This document shows positions 33,740 to 44,215 of a DNA stretch of 64,000 nt, in pieces. Source of the stretch: Orychophragmus violaceus (Eukaryota > Streptophyta > Magnoliopsida > Brassicales > Brassicaceae); contig CM058230.1 of NCBI GenBank assembly GCA_030180135.1, forward strand, positions 10,789,082-10,853,081, written 5' to 3'. The notes beneath the pieces are model-generated. The model saw nothing but the letters and a program-made list of their open reading frames with translations. It had not been told where the DNA came from and ran no database searches. Every line of letters starts with the position of its first letter. Position 1 is the first letter of the stretch. The position numbers and the translations under genes were made by a program.

Positions 33740-35873
33740 TTGTATTCGGCCCAAATATGGCCCGAGTATATCTTCCCTAAACCTAATCGAGAAAACCCTA
33801 ACCTCATTCTTCATCCTCTCCGCCTCTCTCTCGATTTCTCTCTGATCTTCATCCTCTCTGATTCTCTCGATCGATCTCTGTCAGTATTCTTCGTCTCCGT
33901 CTCGCGACTTCTCTTTCTTTCCGTCTCTTCATCCTCTCTCTCTCTCTCCCTCTCTCTCTTTCATTCTTCGTCCTATCCGTCTCACGACCTCTGACCCTCG
34001 ATCTTCCACTCTCTGTTCTAACTCGATCTCTCTTGCATCTACTTGATATTATGGTAACTCCTGAATCCTTTGTACTCTATTTAGTTTTAATTGCATGCAG
34101 CTTATCTTTTTGATTTTGTGTGTTTCATTCACTGTTTTGCTAATAATTTGACTCTTTGTTGCATGCAGATGATCCGAACAACCACCTCTTCGTCTGGAAG
34201 GACCACATCCCAAAGGCGAGCCCAAACTACCATCCCAGCCTCGCGGCCGTGATGGCTGCGCCGGAGAGACAGCAGATGCCTCTTCTCCATCCGCAAAAGA
34301 TGAACAATGGTCTATGGTAAGTCCTCATGTGATATTTCTTTTTTGATGACTGTGTTATATGACTTGTTTATGTGTCTGTATGTTGGACTGTGTTTCCGTA
34401 TCCGCTTGGTTTAAATCGTGTTTTATCGCTTGTCTATGTGTCTGCATGTTGGTCTCTATTTATGTATATCGCTTGTGTTGAATCGTATTAAATCGTTTGT
34501 GTATGTGTCTGTAGGTTGGTCTATGTATATTTATGTCGCTTGTTTTGAATCCTATTATATCGTTTGTGTATTGTTAGCTGCTTAAGATGAGATGAGATTA
34601 GATGAGATGAAATGATTTGATGAATTAACCATGTTAGCTGCTAGAGATGAGATTGAAATTTAATTTTTGCGACTTGTCTGAAAAACGTTGTCTTTTTTTT
34701 TACCATAGTGTTAGTGTCTGTTTATTGTGTGTGTAGTGTCTGAGATGATATTGAGATGAAACTTTTGCGACTAGTTTGAAAATGGTTTGTTGCTTTTGTT
34801 TAGGTTCAATCTGTTTTTACATGTTTTGTTTCTTATCTCAGTTGAGATGGGTTTAATGTCTGTTGTTGACTTGTGAGACTTGTCTGGATAACAGAATAAA
34901 CCCTGTTGTTACCTGCTAGTGATGAGATGATTTGAGATGATATTGAGATGAAACTTTTTGCGACTTGTTTTAAAATGGCTTGTTCCTTTATTTAGGTTTA
35001 TATTAGAGTCAATCCTGTCAGTCTGTTTTTACATGTTTTTGTTTCTTATCTAAGTTGAGATGAGTTTAATGTCTGTTGTTGACTTGTGAGACTTGTCTGA
35101 AAATGGTTTGTTGCTTTTGTTTAGTTTGATATTAGAGTCATTCCTGTCATTCATATTTGAGTTGAGATGAGTAATATCTGTTGTTGACTTGTCTTGTATC
35201 TATTCGTTTATGTTGTTCTGTTTATTTTTTTCGGTTTGATGCTGTTGTTTGGTTTATCATTTGGTACTATCACAGGTTTGGCATTGATGACTGCATCCGC
35301 AAGGACATTGTTGCCTCATACCAGTCAAACTTTTGGGGTCCATGGTGGAATAATGGGATGGTGCCGAATGGTGGACAAGTTTTGTGGTATGTTTTTCAAT
35401 CAATTTCATTATGTATTTAGATAACTTTTATGAGTTTTTACTCAATTCTGAACTGATTCACATGTTTTATTTTTTGAAGCAAAAATACAACTGGGATCCT
35501 CAGCATCATAATTTTGTGTATCAGCGTTGGGAGAAGATTATGAGACTATCTATTAGTGATCTTGTGAGCAAGAGGAAGCGTTCTGGGAAGAAGCCTAGCT
35601 TTATAGGACTGGCGGATAGGAGCATTATGCTTGAGACTTGGGAGCAGGAGCCTCACCAAAAGAGAAGCAAGACAAACTCAGAGAACTCTTCATCAAATCC
35701 AGATGGATTAGGGAAGCACTGCCATACTTCTGGGGTGGCACATAAGATGGTAAGTATGATATATACACTTTGATTATTTATGTAATGTCTGTGTTTTTTC
35801 TTTCTGATTACTAACACTTTACTTCCTTTTGTAGGCTCTCGAGCTGGGTGAGGCACCACCTGCGACTGCTTAG
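33740..35873 (+). CDS. CACTA second gene, TNPA-like (plant transposase Ptta/En-Spm type)
   Basis: A CT-rich leader (33810-34050) precedes exon-like pieces at about 34170-34317 (ends TCTATG|GTAAGT), 35277-35384 (GIDDCIRKDIVASYQSNFWGPWW), 35480-35749 and 35835-35873. The third piece has WDPQHHNFVYQRWEKIM, then SFIGLADRSIMLETW and SGVAHKM. The last supplies LELGEAPPATA and the stop. This order matches the Transposase_24 (Ptta/En/Spm) family, the DNA-binding partner that recognises subterminal repeats in CACTA elements. Exon joins are partly uncertain: phase between the second and third pieces does not fit a plain GT/AG junction, so it may be broken. Confidence 0.65.
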
Positions 35874-36547
35874 AAATTTCCACGGATAGCTACAAAAAAT
35901 TTGTGGCTATTTAGCTACGAATAGCTTCAAATCATTTCGTATCTAATTTGTGGCTATAAAGCCATGAAACATTCGTGGATATCTGTAGACGAAGCCACGG
36001 ATAGAGTCGTAGCTATTCGTGGCTATATAGATACGACATAGTCGTGGTTATTTGTGGCTATATAGCTACGATACAAGTGTGGTTATTCATGGCTATATAG
36101 CTACAACATAGTCGTGGTTATTCGTGGCTAATATTCACGAAATATTCGTGGCTATTTTGTAGCCATATCCACGGATATATTCGTGACTATTCGTGGATAT
36201 ATAGACACAAATTTCGTTTGTGGTTGTTCGTGGCTATGCTGTGGCCATACGGCCACGAAAAGCCACGAATATAGAATAGCAACGTGCCCATAGCTACGAA
36301 ACAGGTTTGTGGCTATTCGCGGCTAAATGCAAAATAGCCACGAAAAATCGGCCATAGCCACGAAAGAAATCCGTAGCTATGGCCGAGATTTCTTGTAGTG
36401 ATTCCTCGATGCCAGATTCATTTTTGCTGTCCATGGAATCCGATTATGGTCTTCCTCTGTTACGTGTGTTTGAAAAAACACGAGCTTTTTGAGAGCGAGT
36501 GGACTTTGAAGCAGATAATGAATGCCACAATACTGAGCCAACACGGG

Positions 36548-38220
36548 CTTAGGTTGGGGTTCTTTGCAATTTAAAACTGGAACTCGAGTCAGATCTATTA
36601 TTATATTGCACTGTCTTATCAGATAGTTGGACCACTCCATTCGCAACGTCAAATCTACATCCACCATCATCACATCAAGCGGTTGTTGTTTTAGTTCTCA
36701 ACACATCTCAGAACAAGCGCCTCAACATTATCTGCAACCTTCTCCTTTAAGACTCTCTTTATGAGATTTCGAGAAAAATGAGTTCAAAACTTCACATCAC
36801 AATACCTCAGGTTACTAAACATATCAGTCAACTACTATGAGCTAATATTTCCTGTCTTGGATGGTCATCATTTCTTCGGAACAACACATGTAAAATTTAT
36901 TGTGAATCCTTCCTATCAAACCTTGTTCCGTTTCTTCGAACGAAGCCTAACTACCTCGAGGAGTCCACTCAGTAGCTACATTATTCTCTTCACATGGTTT
37001 GCTTTATATGAGTTTTATCTAAGTAAATTAACTTGCATGCCTGGTTAAATTCTTTATGTTTTCCTTGTATGATCTAATTGACGTCTCTGTACAAAGGAAA
37101 ACCCAAAAGAAAATACAACACATGTAAGATAAAGAAAAGTTGGACACAATCACTATTTTATCAAACTATTAAATTTGTATTTAATTTAGGACATAAAATC
37201 TACGATTTTCATAATAATTGGAAATGTTTGCATTTGAAATGTAATTCCCCAAGAGTTAGCTATCCCGAATTCCTGATTTACACTAGGACAGACTTGATGA
37301 ATTTCCTTGGTGAACCTAAGAAAAAGGTTTAGAGAATAAAGCACATTCTCTCTTTATTTTTCTTTGAAACACAATAAAAAAATAAATGTAAAAATACGAA
37401 TTGGATTGAAGATAAAACGTTAAACAACTAACCCACCTCAAATCTTGTAGTACTCGAGGCTCCAAATTGGTCAAGCCCAAGTACATTGCCAGAAGGAATA
37501 GGCTCCTTGTCTTCACTCTTAAACTCTACTTTGCAAACAACATATGTTCTCTGTCCAAATTAAGGTCATAATAAATATAAGATCATTATCTATCGTTAAC
37601 ATGATGTGTTTTACTATTTTCTATATTTTAACAAACAATTTAGGCTGAATTAGCTTAACTGGAAGATTATCACATACATACTAGCTCGACTGGTCGAACA
37701 ATAGAATAACAGAATAATAGAATAATTAATCAAATAGCTGAGCGAACTTAATATGATAAAGTTTTCGTGAAATAATCATAAAACATTAAAAGCTAATTCT
37801 AATAGATTAATGTCATTTCGTTTTCTCAAGTGATATTTTCAACAAGCTCGTAATATATCACTTTTCAAAAACATAAAACGTGAAAATTTGATATACCTTT
37901 AAACACAAGAGTTACAAAATGGATGAATATAGTTTGGAAAGAGTTACCTGATCAGGAGGCAAAAACGTGGGTTGATACACATGCATGACCCAATCGGATT
38001 TGCAATGATCTTCATAAGAGTGAAAAACCAAAATTTTCTTCTCACCAATCTTAACACCATTGGTTCCTTTACAGTTACCAATGATTGGTGTATTATTCGG
38101 TTTGATTTCTTTCCAATAACCCGTATTCGTTATCCACACTCCTTCGCCAAACTTATATTCATCACGACTATAGAAATACCATACCATTTTATCATTCCAC
38201 TTGCTCTTTGATTTAGCTAT
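36548..38220. repeat. Direct segmental duplication, copy 2
   Basis: This is the counterpart of 20968-28040 without the LINE insertion. It continues into the complete NAC gene. The 36548-37420 part has short frames on both strands that I do not recognise; they are likely 3' flank of the NAC gene. Confidence 0.85.
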
Positions 38221-38443
38221 ATAAACAAAAAGTAGACGTTAAAACCTTGAATAAGAAGAATTGAAATTCGTTTATATTGTAAAACTTACATGGTAAATCC
38301 CAAGGATCGAAACTAGAGATTTCGACGTTGTTAATGAAATGATTGACATCTCCTTCCTCGATGCCAATATGTTTTAGCCGGAGGTAGTAGTCGATGATGT
38401 CTTGATCGGTTGGACGAAATCTGAAATCCGGCGAATATTCCAT
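37428..38443 (-). CDS. Short NAC-domain protein
   Basis: There are three exons: 38290-38443, 37948-38216 and 37428-37550, with GT/AG borders and matching phases, giving 181 aa. Exon 1 starts MEYSPDFRFRPTDQDIIDYY (NAC subdomain A) and contains SSFDPWDLP. Exon 2 has KMVWYFYSRDEY, TGYWKEIKPNN and KSDWVMHVYQP (subdomains C and D). Exon 3 has RTYVVCKVEFKSEDKEP. NAC proteins are plant transcription factors; this one ends about 35 residues after the domain and lacks the usual long activation region. It could act as a DNA-binding competitor, which is inference. I chose the Met at 38443 over 38488 because it fits the NAC start. Confidence 0.8.
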
Positions 38444-38499
38444 TATAATCGAGCAAACCCTATATTCAAAAATTAGAGATAGGATCACATTGCAAAAGA

Positions 38500-38512
38500 G
38501 GGTATATATACT
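38500..38512 (-). promoter_or_regulatory. TATA-like box of the NAC gene
   Basis: TATATATACC on the minus strand, about 60 bp upstream of the ATG at 38443. Confidence 0.45.
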
Positions 38513-39500
38513 TAGTATTAAGAAGAAATTTCGTAAAAGCTAAACAAGATTAGGAATACGGTTAAATGATCGGACGGTTATGATGTTGATGCCATCCTTT
38601 TTTATATATAAAAAGGTACTATAATGGTCAATATTAAGTAGTTGAATGTTTATATCTTCTATATAAAGGGTACGATAGAAGAAATTAAAGAGGGAATGTG
38701 AAATATTTAAAAGATTAATAAAAGGCACATGGGCTACGATGCATGGGCCATACTTAGAAGAAAACAAATGGACTACGATGTCTTACACGAGTTTTGGGAT
38801 GTTAAACCAAAGCTCCAAGTCAAGCTGAACCGAAGTGCAAACAATCAAACCAGATACAACAACTAAACCAGAATCAAACTAGGAAGAATTTGGATCATGA
38901 CTCAACAGAAGCCTATACTGAAATTTACTGAACCGAAAAATCATATATATTTAAATTTTTTTTTCTTAAAAGCCAAGAAACACAACAAATTTTTCGCTCC
39001 TTTATTTGAAATCTAAACCACATATATAAAACTCCTCTTGTCACTCTACTTCCTTCTTTAAACACACATCATCATATCCATCAAGATTCAAGATTGATTA
39101 TTCTCTTTGCTTCATCGTCACCATGTAAGCTTTAGTTACATGATCTCTAAGAACTTTAAACATCTAGATTAATCACATAATAAAAAAATAAGAAGAGTCG
39201 TAGGGGTACCTCCGTTCATTGTAATGAAGAGATCTTCTTGAGCGGATTTCCAAAAATGGATTTTGAACGGATTTTCAAACCGTGAAACGAAAGATCGATC
39301 TTCGGATGAGGTATGGTTTCTCTCTCCCTTTTTCTTTCACTTTTCTTTATGTGTTCTTTTTTTTTTCTGTACTCTGATAATGATTTCTGATGGAATGAAA
39401 TCCTTTATTTATAGAGGCGGGAAGAAGACTTACTTCATCGCTAAGACTTAATCTCAACCGTCCATATTTTACTTAACCGTTAAGTTTTAATCTTAATCGT
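38513..39500. other. Spacer with a leader-like fragment
   Basis: Mostly unassigned. At 39010-39130 a TATA-like ACATATATAAAAC is followed by C/T-rich leader-like sequence and CACCATGTAAGC, where a start codon overlaps a splice-donor-like site. No coding exon could be linked to it. The frame at 39263-39451 is not recognised. Confidence 0.3.
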
Positions 39501-39690
39501 TCATCCAAATATCATAATGGATAAACATTATCCAAATATCCTAATGGATAAACATCATCCAAATATTTTAATCGATAAACATATTTGATATTATCCAAAT
39601 ATCCTGATGGATAAACATCATCCGAATATCCTAATGGATAAATATGTTTGATATTATCCAAATATACTAACTGATAAACATTAATAGTAT
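39501..39690. repeat. Degenerate tandem repeat, about 28-bp unit
   Basis: Six to seven copies of ATCCAAATATCCTAATGGAT plus AAACAT, partly grouped into a longer unit that includes ATTTGATATT. The copies differ by point changes. Confidence 0.8.
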
Positions 39691-39887
39691 TATCTAATAG
39701 TTTTAATCTCAGCCGTCTATCAAAGTAGAGATCTCAACCGTTGATATTTACTTCTTAATTAAGTAAATTAATTATGGAGATAGTTTCACGGGTTTAAAAA
39801 ATAGCAATCCGAAAAGAAAACACGTAACTATAAGACCATATAATAGGTTCAGAACATATATTCCTTACACACCGATCATAAGATTCT

Positions 39888-41056
39888 ATGTTTGCTACCT
39901 CTGAAATTTCACGAACGGAGTTGCCGTCAGATTTCACTTTTCGACCAACCGACGAGTAGTCGACATCTACCTTCGGCTCAAGAATCTTGGCATTAGAGAA
40001 GGTGACATCAATCGTTTCATCACCAATCTCAACATCAGTAACTTCAATCCCTGGTACTTACCTTGTAAGTGACTTCACAATCGATCGAGTTTCCATTTCT
40101 TAACAATTTCGATTTCGTATTTTCATGATTCCATCATTGGATAATTTTTGATTAAGGTTTTGTCTTTGATAGTTTTTTTGTCTTTGTTTTCAAGATTTTT
40201 GATCGGTATCGGATTGGATCATTAATGGTTAATTATCTTATTAGGGTTTCGTTTTCATCATTTTTTGTTGCCTTTTGTTTTCTTGATTCTTGCTCGTATT
40301 CGGATTGGATTGCGCATTGGATAATATCTGATTAAGGTTTCGTTTCATTTCTGTTTTTGTATTTGTTTTCATAATTATAGATCGATCGGATGATTATAGG
40401 CTAATTTCTGATTAGGGTTTCGCTATCATTTCGGTTTTTGTGTTCTTAAAGTCGAATCAGAAAGTGATTGGAACGAGGAACGTGTTTGGTATTTCTACGG
40501 TAGTGAAGAGCACAAAAGTAACCAAATCTGGAAAACCAGTTCAGGCTACTTTGGTATTTCTACGGTCGTGAAGAGCTACTGGAAAGAAACCGGAGTTACA
40601 ATACCCGTAATCGGTAAATTTAAACGCACCAATGGCATTCAAATTGGCGAGAATAAAGTTTTGGTTTTCCAATGTGACGAAAAAGTCTCTAAATCGAAAT
40701 CTGATTGGGTGATGAACGAGTATCATGCCACTTTCTTGCCTCCAAATCAGGTTTAAACTTGTGAATTTTGATGGTTCTGGTTTTTGGAACTATTTATTTA
40801 ACTTTCTGAATGTGTGCAAATGATGCAGAGGAAATATGTGACTTGCAAAATAAAGTCCAAAGAAGAAGGAGAAAACAAAAACATTGCTTCTACATCTACT
40901 TCTGGTTCGGCAATTCAGTCTATTGCAAATCAAGTTACTGACATTCTTGATGAACATACTGATAAAATTCTGGAATTGTTTTCGAGAATCTTACTAAAGA
41001 TGACTAGAAATATATGTTTGGTGAATGATATGAGTACATGCCTCAAAAGTAATTAA
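39888..41056 (+). pseudogene. NAC pseudogene, plus strand
   Basis: Exon 1 (39888 to about 40061) reads LPSDFTFRPTDE then hits TAG. A one-base loss restores VVDIYLRLKNLGIREGDINR and NFNPWYLP before a GTAAG donor. Exon 2 (about 40442-40750) holds VWYFYGSEEHKSNQIWKTSS and KSDWVMNEYHATFLPPNQ, with an in-frame 30-bp duplication at 40549-40578. Exon 3 (40829-41056) begins RKYVTCKIKSKEEG after a CAG acceptor. Intron positions match the NAC gene at 37428-38443, so it is a paralogue of that gene and not a processed copy. The exon 1 frameshift makes it non-functional unless translation starts within exon 1 downstream. Confidence 0.75.
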
Positions 41057-41274
41057 CATTTACTACATTTGTTGATCAAAACACTTCAACATATGAATTA
41101 GTAAGCACATTTTTTTGAATTTAATTCTGCTATTATAGCAATTCCATTCTCTATTCTTTTTTTTGGTTCTAGCAACTTACAAGACTTTGTGTTCAATAGT
41201 GTTCCTTAGAAACTTCATGTAGAGGAGAGGATTATATGAACATTTCAGTGCACTCTATGTTTTGGTTAGAGGAA

Positions 41275-41316
41275 GAGCAGGTCCAGCGGTGTTACTCCCG
41301 CTGGATCCTTAAAAAC

Positions 41317-41361
<45 letters not shown>

Positions 41362-41562
41362 TAGATGCTAAAAAAAAATTTTAAAATAAAAAGGCGACGA
41401 TTCAGGTAACGACATGTGGCAGCTACAGTGGAAGAAAAGCTCCTTATATAAGGATTTTAGGAGATCGTTTTATACTGTTCATGTGGGCCCCACGTGGAAC
41501 CCACAATATTTTAATATTTTTTTTAAGAACCTTACCTTAAGAGACTACCGCTGGACCTGTTC
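41275..41562. mobile_element. MITE, copy 1 (GAGCAGGT family)
   Basis: The ends GAGCAGGTCCAGCGGT and the complement of GAACAGGTCCAGCGGT are inverted. Inside is a (AT)n run (about 41323-41352) and CATGTGGGCCCCACGTGGAACCC. The same inner sequence is in the copy at 63308-63560. No clear target duplication is seen here. Confidence 0.75.
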
Positions 41563-41879
41563 TATATGAACATCTCAACGAACGTCATTTTGTGTCTTTT
41601 TCTATAAATTTGGTTTATTTTAACTCTTTCTTGCAAGGCAAGTCACCTCTTTAGCCTCCTAAAAATGATACTAGATTTTAGTTTAGACTTGAAATTCCAT
41701 AAGGCTAAAACTAGTTCTGATCTTTGTTGTAAATTGTAATATTATAGTTGTTTACCTAAATCCTACAGTTTTCGTGGCGCCAGCAAAAATTTGTCAGAAG
41801 AAATAGCCAATAAATACTAAGAAGAAAAGTACAAATTAAAACTGAACTTTGAAATTAATTAGCCAATAATATGAATCGC

Positions 41880-42517
41880 CTGGGCATAAAAACCAGAACC
41901 AAAGAACCGGAACCGAAGAACCGATAACCGGAACTGGAATTTTTTATTTGGTTCCACCTAAAATACCCATTGGATCCTGAGTTGAGGAACCGTGGGTATT
42001 GGGTAGGAACCGGAACCGAACCGAGAACCGAAACACGGAACCGAAGAACTGAACTTATATAAGGCTTAGTAAAATATTACACATGGTATCAACATCCACA
42101 TAAAGAATCATATAAAAATATTATTAGATCCATGAAATTTATGTTTGTGTTATGTAATTCACATTGAATTATAGACCTTTTTATTTTTTTGGTTAATGAT
42201 TTGTTGAATCAACACAAATTTGGAGTTTTTTTTTGTTGATTTCGGATATTTTTTTGTTGATTACGGATATTTTTGTTGATTTCGGGTAAAAAATGTTATT
42301 TCGATTCCAAAATACCCGGAACCGTTTAAGAACCAAAAATTTCGGGTATTTCACGGTTCCTAAAATGATGGAACCGAACCGAACCGGAACCGACAAGAAC
42401 CAAACCGGAACCGAACCAAAAATTGTAAAGTACCCATTGGATCCTAATCTGTAGAACCGAAATACCCGGAACCGGATGGTTCCTACCCGGAACCGAACTG
42501 AATACTCGAATGCCCAG
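41880..42517. repeat. CCGGAACCGAA-rich element with inverted ends
   Basis: The ends are CTGGGCAT and its inverted complement ATGCCCAG. Both arms are rich in CCGGAACCGAA and GGATCC-bearing repeats, so the whole could fold back. No coding region was found. The type is uncertain (foldback or hAT-like MITE), and no target duplication is seen. Confidence 0.5.
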
Positions 42518-43440
42518 ACCTATGAACTAGTATGAATATAGGGCATATTCTTGTAGTGTACTAATTAACACTACTTCTAAAAGTAAAACTGGAAATTATT
42601 AAAAGCTGGTTTAGGTTTTAGGGTTTAGATAAAGAAAAATCAATTTGTATCCCATACTTGTTCGGCAGATTATTGATACTTTCTAAATCATTTTTCCTTA
42701 AAATAATTACATATAAACATAATCACTAACAACCAAAATGAATTTTGTTGGTGAGGTGGTTCTTTTTGTTGGTGAGGGTACCATAATCGTCCATAATCAC
42801 TAAATGATTAATTGTCAAATTTTGTTTTTTTTTTAATTTCCCAAAATAAATTTAAAAAAACTCTTAACCAATCAAAACATTTTATTAAAATCATGTTATT
42901 AATGATATCATAATTTTGATTTGACAAGAATCATCCACTTAAGCGATTTCAATAATTCAACTTCGCAAAGAATATATAGTGGATGAATAAAATCAAAATA
43001 AGTGAAAAACGAAAAATAGAACTAAATAAATTGTAGTCTTTTGCCAGTAAAATCAAAGAATATATCGGTTTCTTTATACGAGTAACCGGACCGCTTTCTC
43101 GACAGGCGATTTGTAGTTTTTTCCCAGCAAAGCCGTCGACGAGATAGGAACTGTTATGAAATCAACACCGGAACCACTATTCTCCTCAAGATAAAGGAAC
43201 TCAAAGGAATCGGTCTGAAACAATCATCTCGCCGTCAAGTTGCCTTTCTTGAAAGACAATTTCGTCGTTTGTCCTCGCAAGACTCTTCCATGATAGCCAG
43301 CTGCATAGACGGAAACCGGGATGAAATCAAGACCGGTCAGAGGATCTTCTTAGGGTAGAAAGAATTCTGAAGCGGCTTGATAACGATTCCAAAACGGTCA
43401 TCTCGCCACCAACCGAGCTCCACTGAAAAGCTTACTTAAA
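42518..43440. other. Intergenic sequence, unassigned
   Basis: AT-rich with a short local repeat TTTTGTTGGTGAGG (about 42747 and 42767). 43080-43440 is of more balanced composition and may be the far end of the unrecognised minus-strand unit below. Confidence 0.35.
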
Positions 43441-43607
43441 TAGCAATTTGTTACATGTCTTCCGGGATGGGTCCACTCCGATTAACAATCGGTCGCTCTC
43501 TAACAAAAACAAAATTAGTTAGCGTTTTGATATTTGAACATCCGAAACGAAAATATAAAATAAGGATGTAACTTACGCGGAAAGCAACTGATCTCGGAAA
43601 TAGCGGA

Positions 43608-43952
43608 CTAAATCATGTTAATGAAACTAACGACAGTATATCGATCCAAAGGAAGGATATGAGTGTCACCCTTAAGTTGGGAATGGCGACAAACAGAAAG
43701 AACCATTGGCACAAATCTATTTACGGACGAGTTACCCCTTAGCAAAAAGAGCATAAGTTCATCGACGAACTCGATCAGGCATGACTCCGGAGGTCGAAAC
43801 AAATCCTAACACAAGAAAAACGATGACATGTCTTCATGTTTAAGGAAGGAATGAAGATAAATGACAGAAAACGAATCGAAGCTTTGGTAGAAGCAAGGGA
43901 GAGGGAAGAAGTGAGTATGGTGAAGAATGATGAAAGCAGAGGCTATATTTAA
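43608..43952 (-). other. Possible minus-strand gene fragment, not recognised
   Basis: On the minus strand a TATA-like CTTTAAATATAG (about 43944) is followed by leader-like C/T-rich sequence and an ATG at 43838. The ATG frame is short. A second frame ending at 43608 reads DLFRPPESCLIEFVDELM and continues for about 65 codons to a stop, rich in hydrophobic residues. An intron or frameshift would be needed to join them. I do not recognise the protein. Confidence 0.3.
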
Positions 43953-44215
43953 AGCAGAAAAATGATGGTTATCGAAGAGACAATACGGTTATCAATTCTG
44001 ATTTAGAGCGATACGACATGCACGACACGCCGAACACATTCATTGGTGGAAGAAAAAGCGTCTTAAGTGACCCAGAAAATATTAATATACAAATATGAAA
44101 CAAAAATATGTCCAAAAGTAACAAATGTTTATTTACGGTTGTTAATTTTTCCATATATACAATGCTATATGTGTTTTCAATGTGTATATAAATATTATTT
44201 TAGGCATCTGGATGT

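Larger units (their letters stand above)
29671..36400 (+). mobile_element. CACTA (En/Spm-like) DNA transposon, complete ends
   Basis: It begins CACTACAAAAAAACC and ends in the complement of CACTACAAGAAATC. A perfect 3-bp duplication ATT flanks it at 29668-29670 and 36401-36403. Dense subterminal repeats of AGCCACGAA/TTCGTGGCT lie at 29690-30290 and, with variants, at 33475-33690 and 35880-36380. It carries a TNP2-type transposase pseudogene and a second gene of the TNPA-like (Transposase_24) class. The transposase is broken, so movement would need help from another copy. Confidence 0.93.
28231..36545 (-). pseudogene. LINE ORF1-like (DUF4283, zinc knuckle) pseudogene split by CACTA
   Basis: Minus-strand coding remnants run from about 36545 to 36401 and resume at 29667 down to about 28410, with the CACTA element between. 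The frame continues across the empty site (LASRN then LYRASEPEYIEYG). Motifs: ENQKEYVLGEFYRCSPP, LFHIPDESTRTWVLQ, VWITLKKIPSILYYIPGIS, and the knuckle CERCGQLGHKVKRC. At least three in-frame stops are present. The 3' end has an RG-rich tail and a poly(T) run at 28230-28241 on plus, consistent with a retroposed ORF1-only copy. No ORF2 is seen. Confidence 0.75.

Noticed and set aside
36857..37332. Two plus-strand frames (63 and 84 codons) in the NAC segment
   Set aside because: Not recognised, broken in the other copy of the duplication, and located in the 3' flank of the NAC gene.
43008..43100. Second F-box or NAC gene near 43000
   Set aside because: No conserved F-box or NAC motif could be read in any frame.
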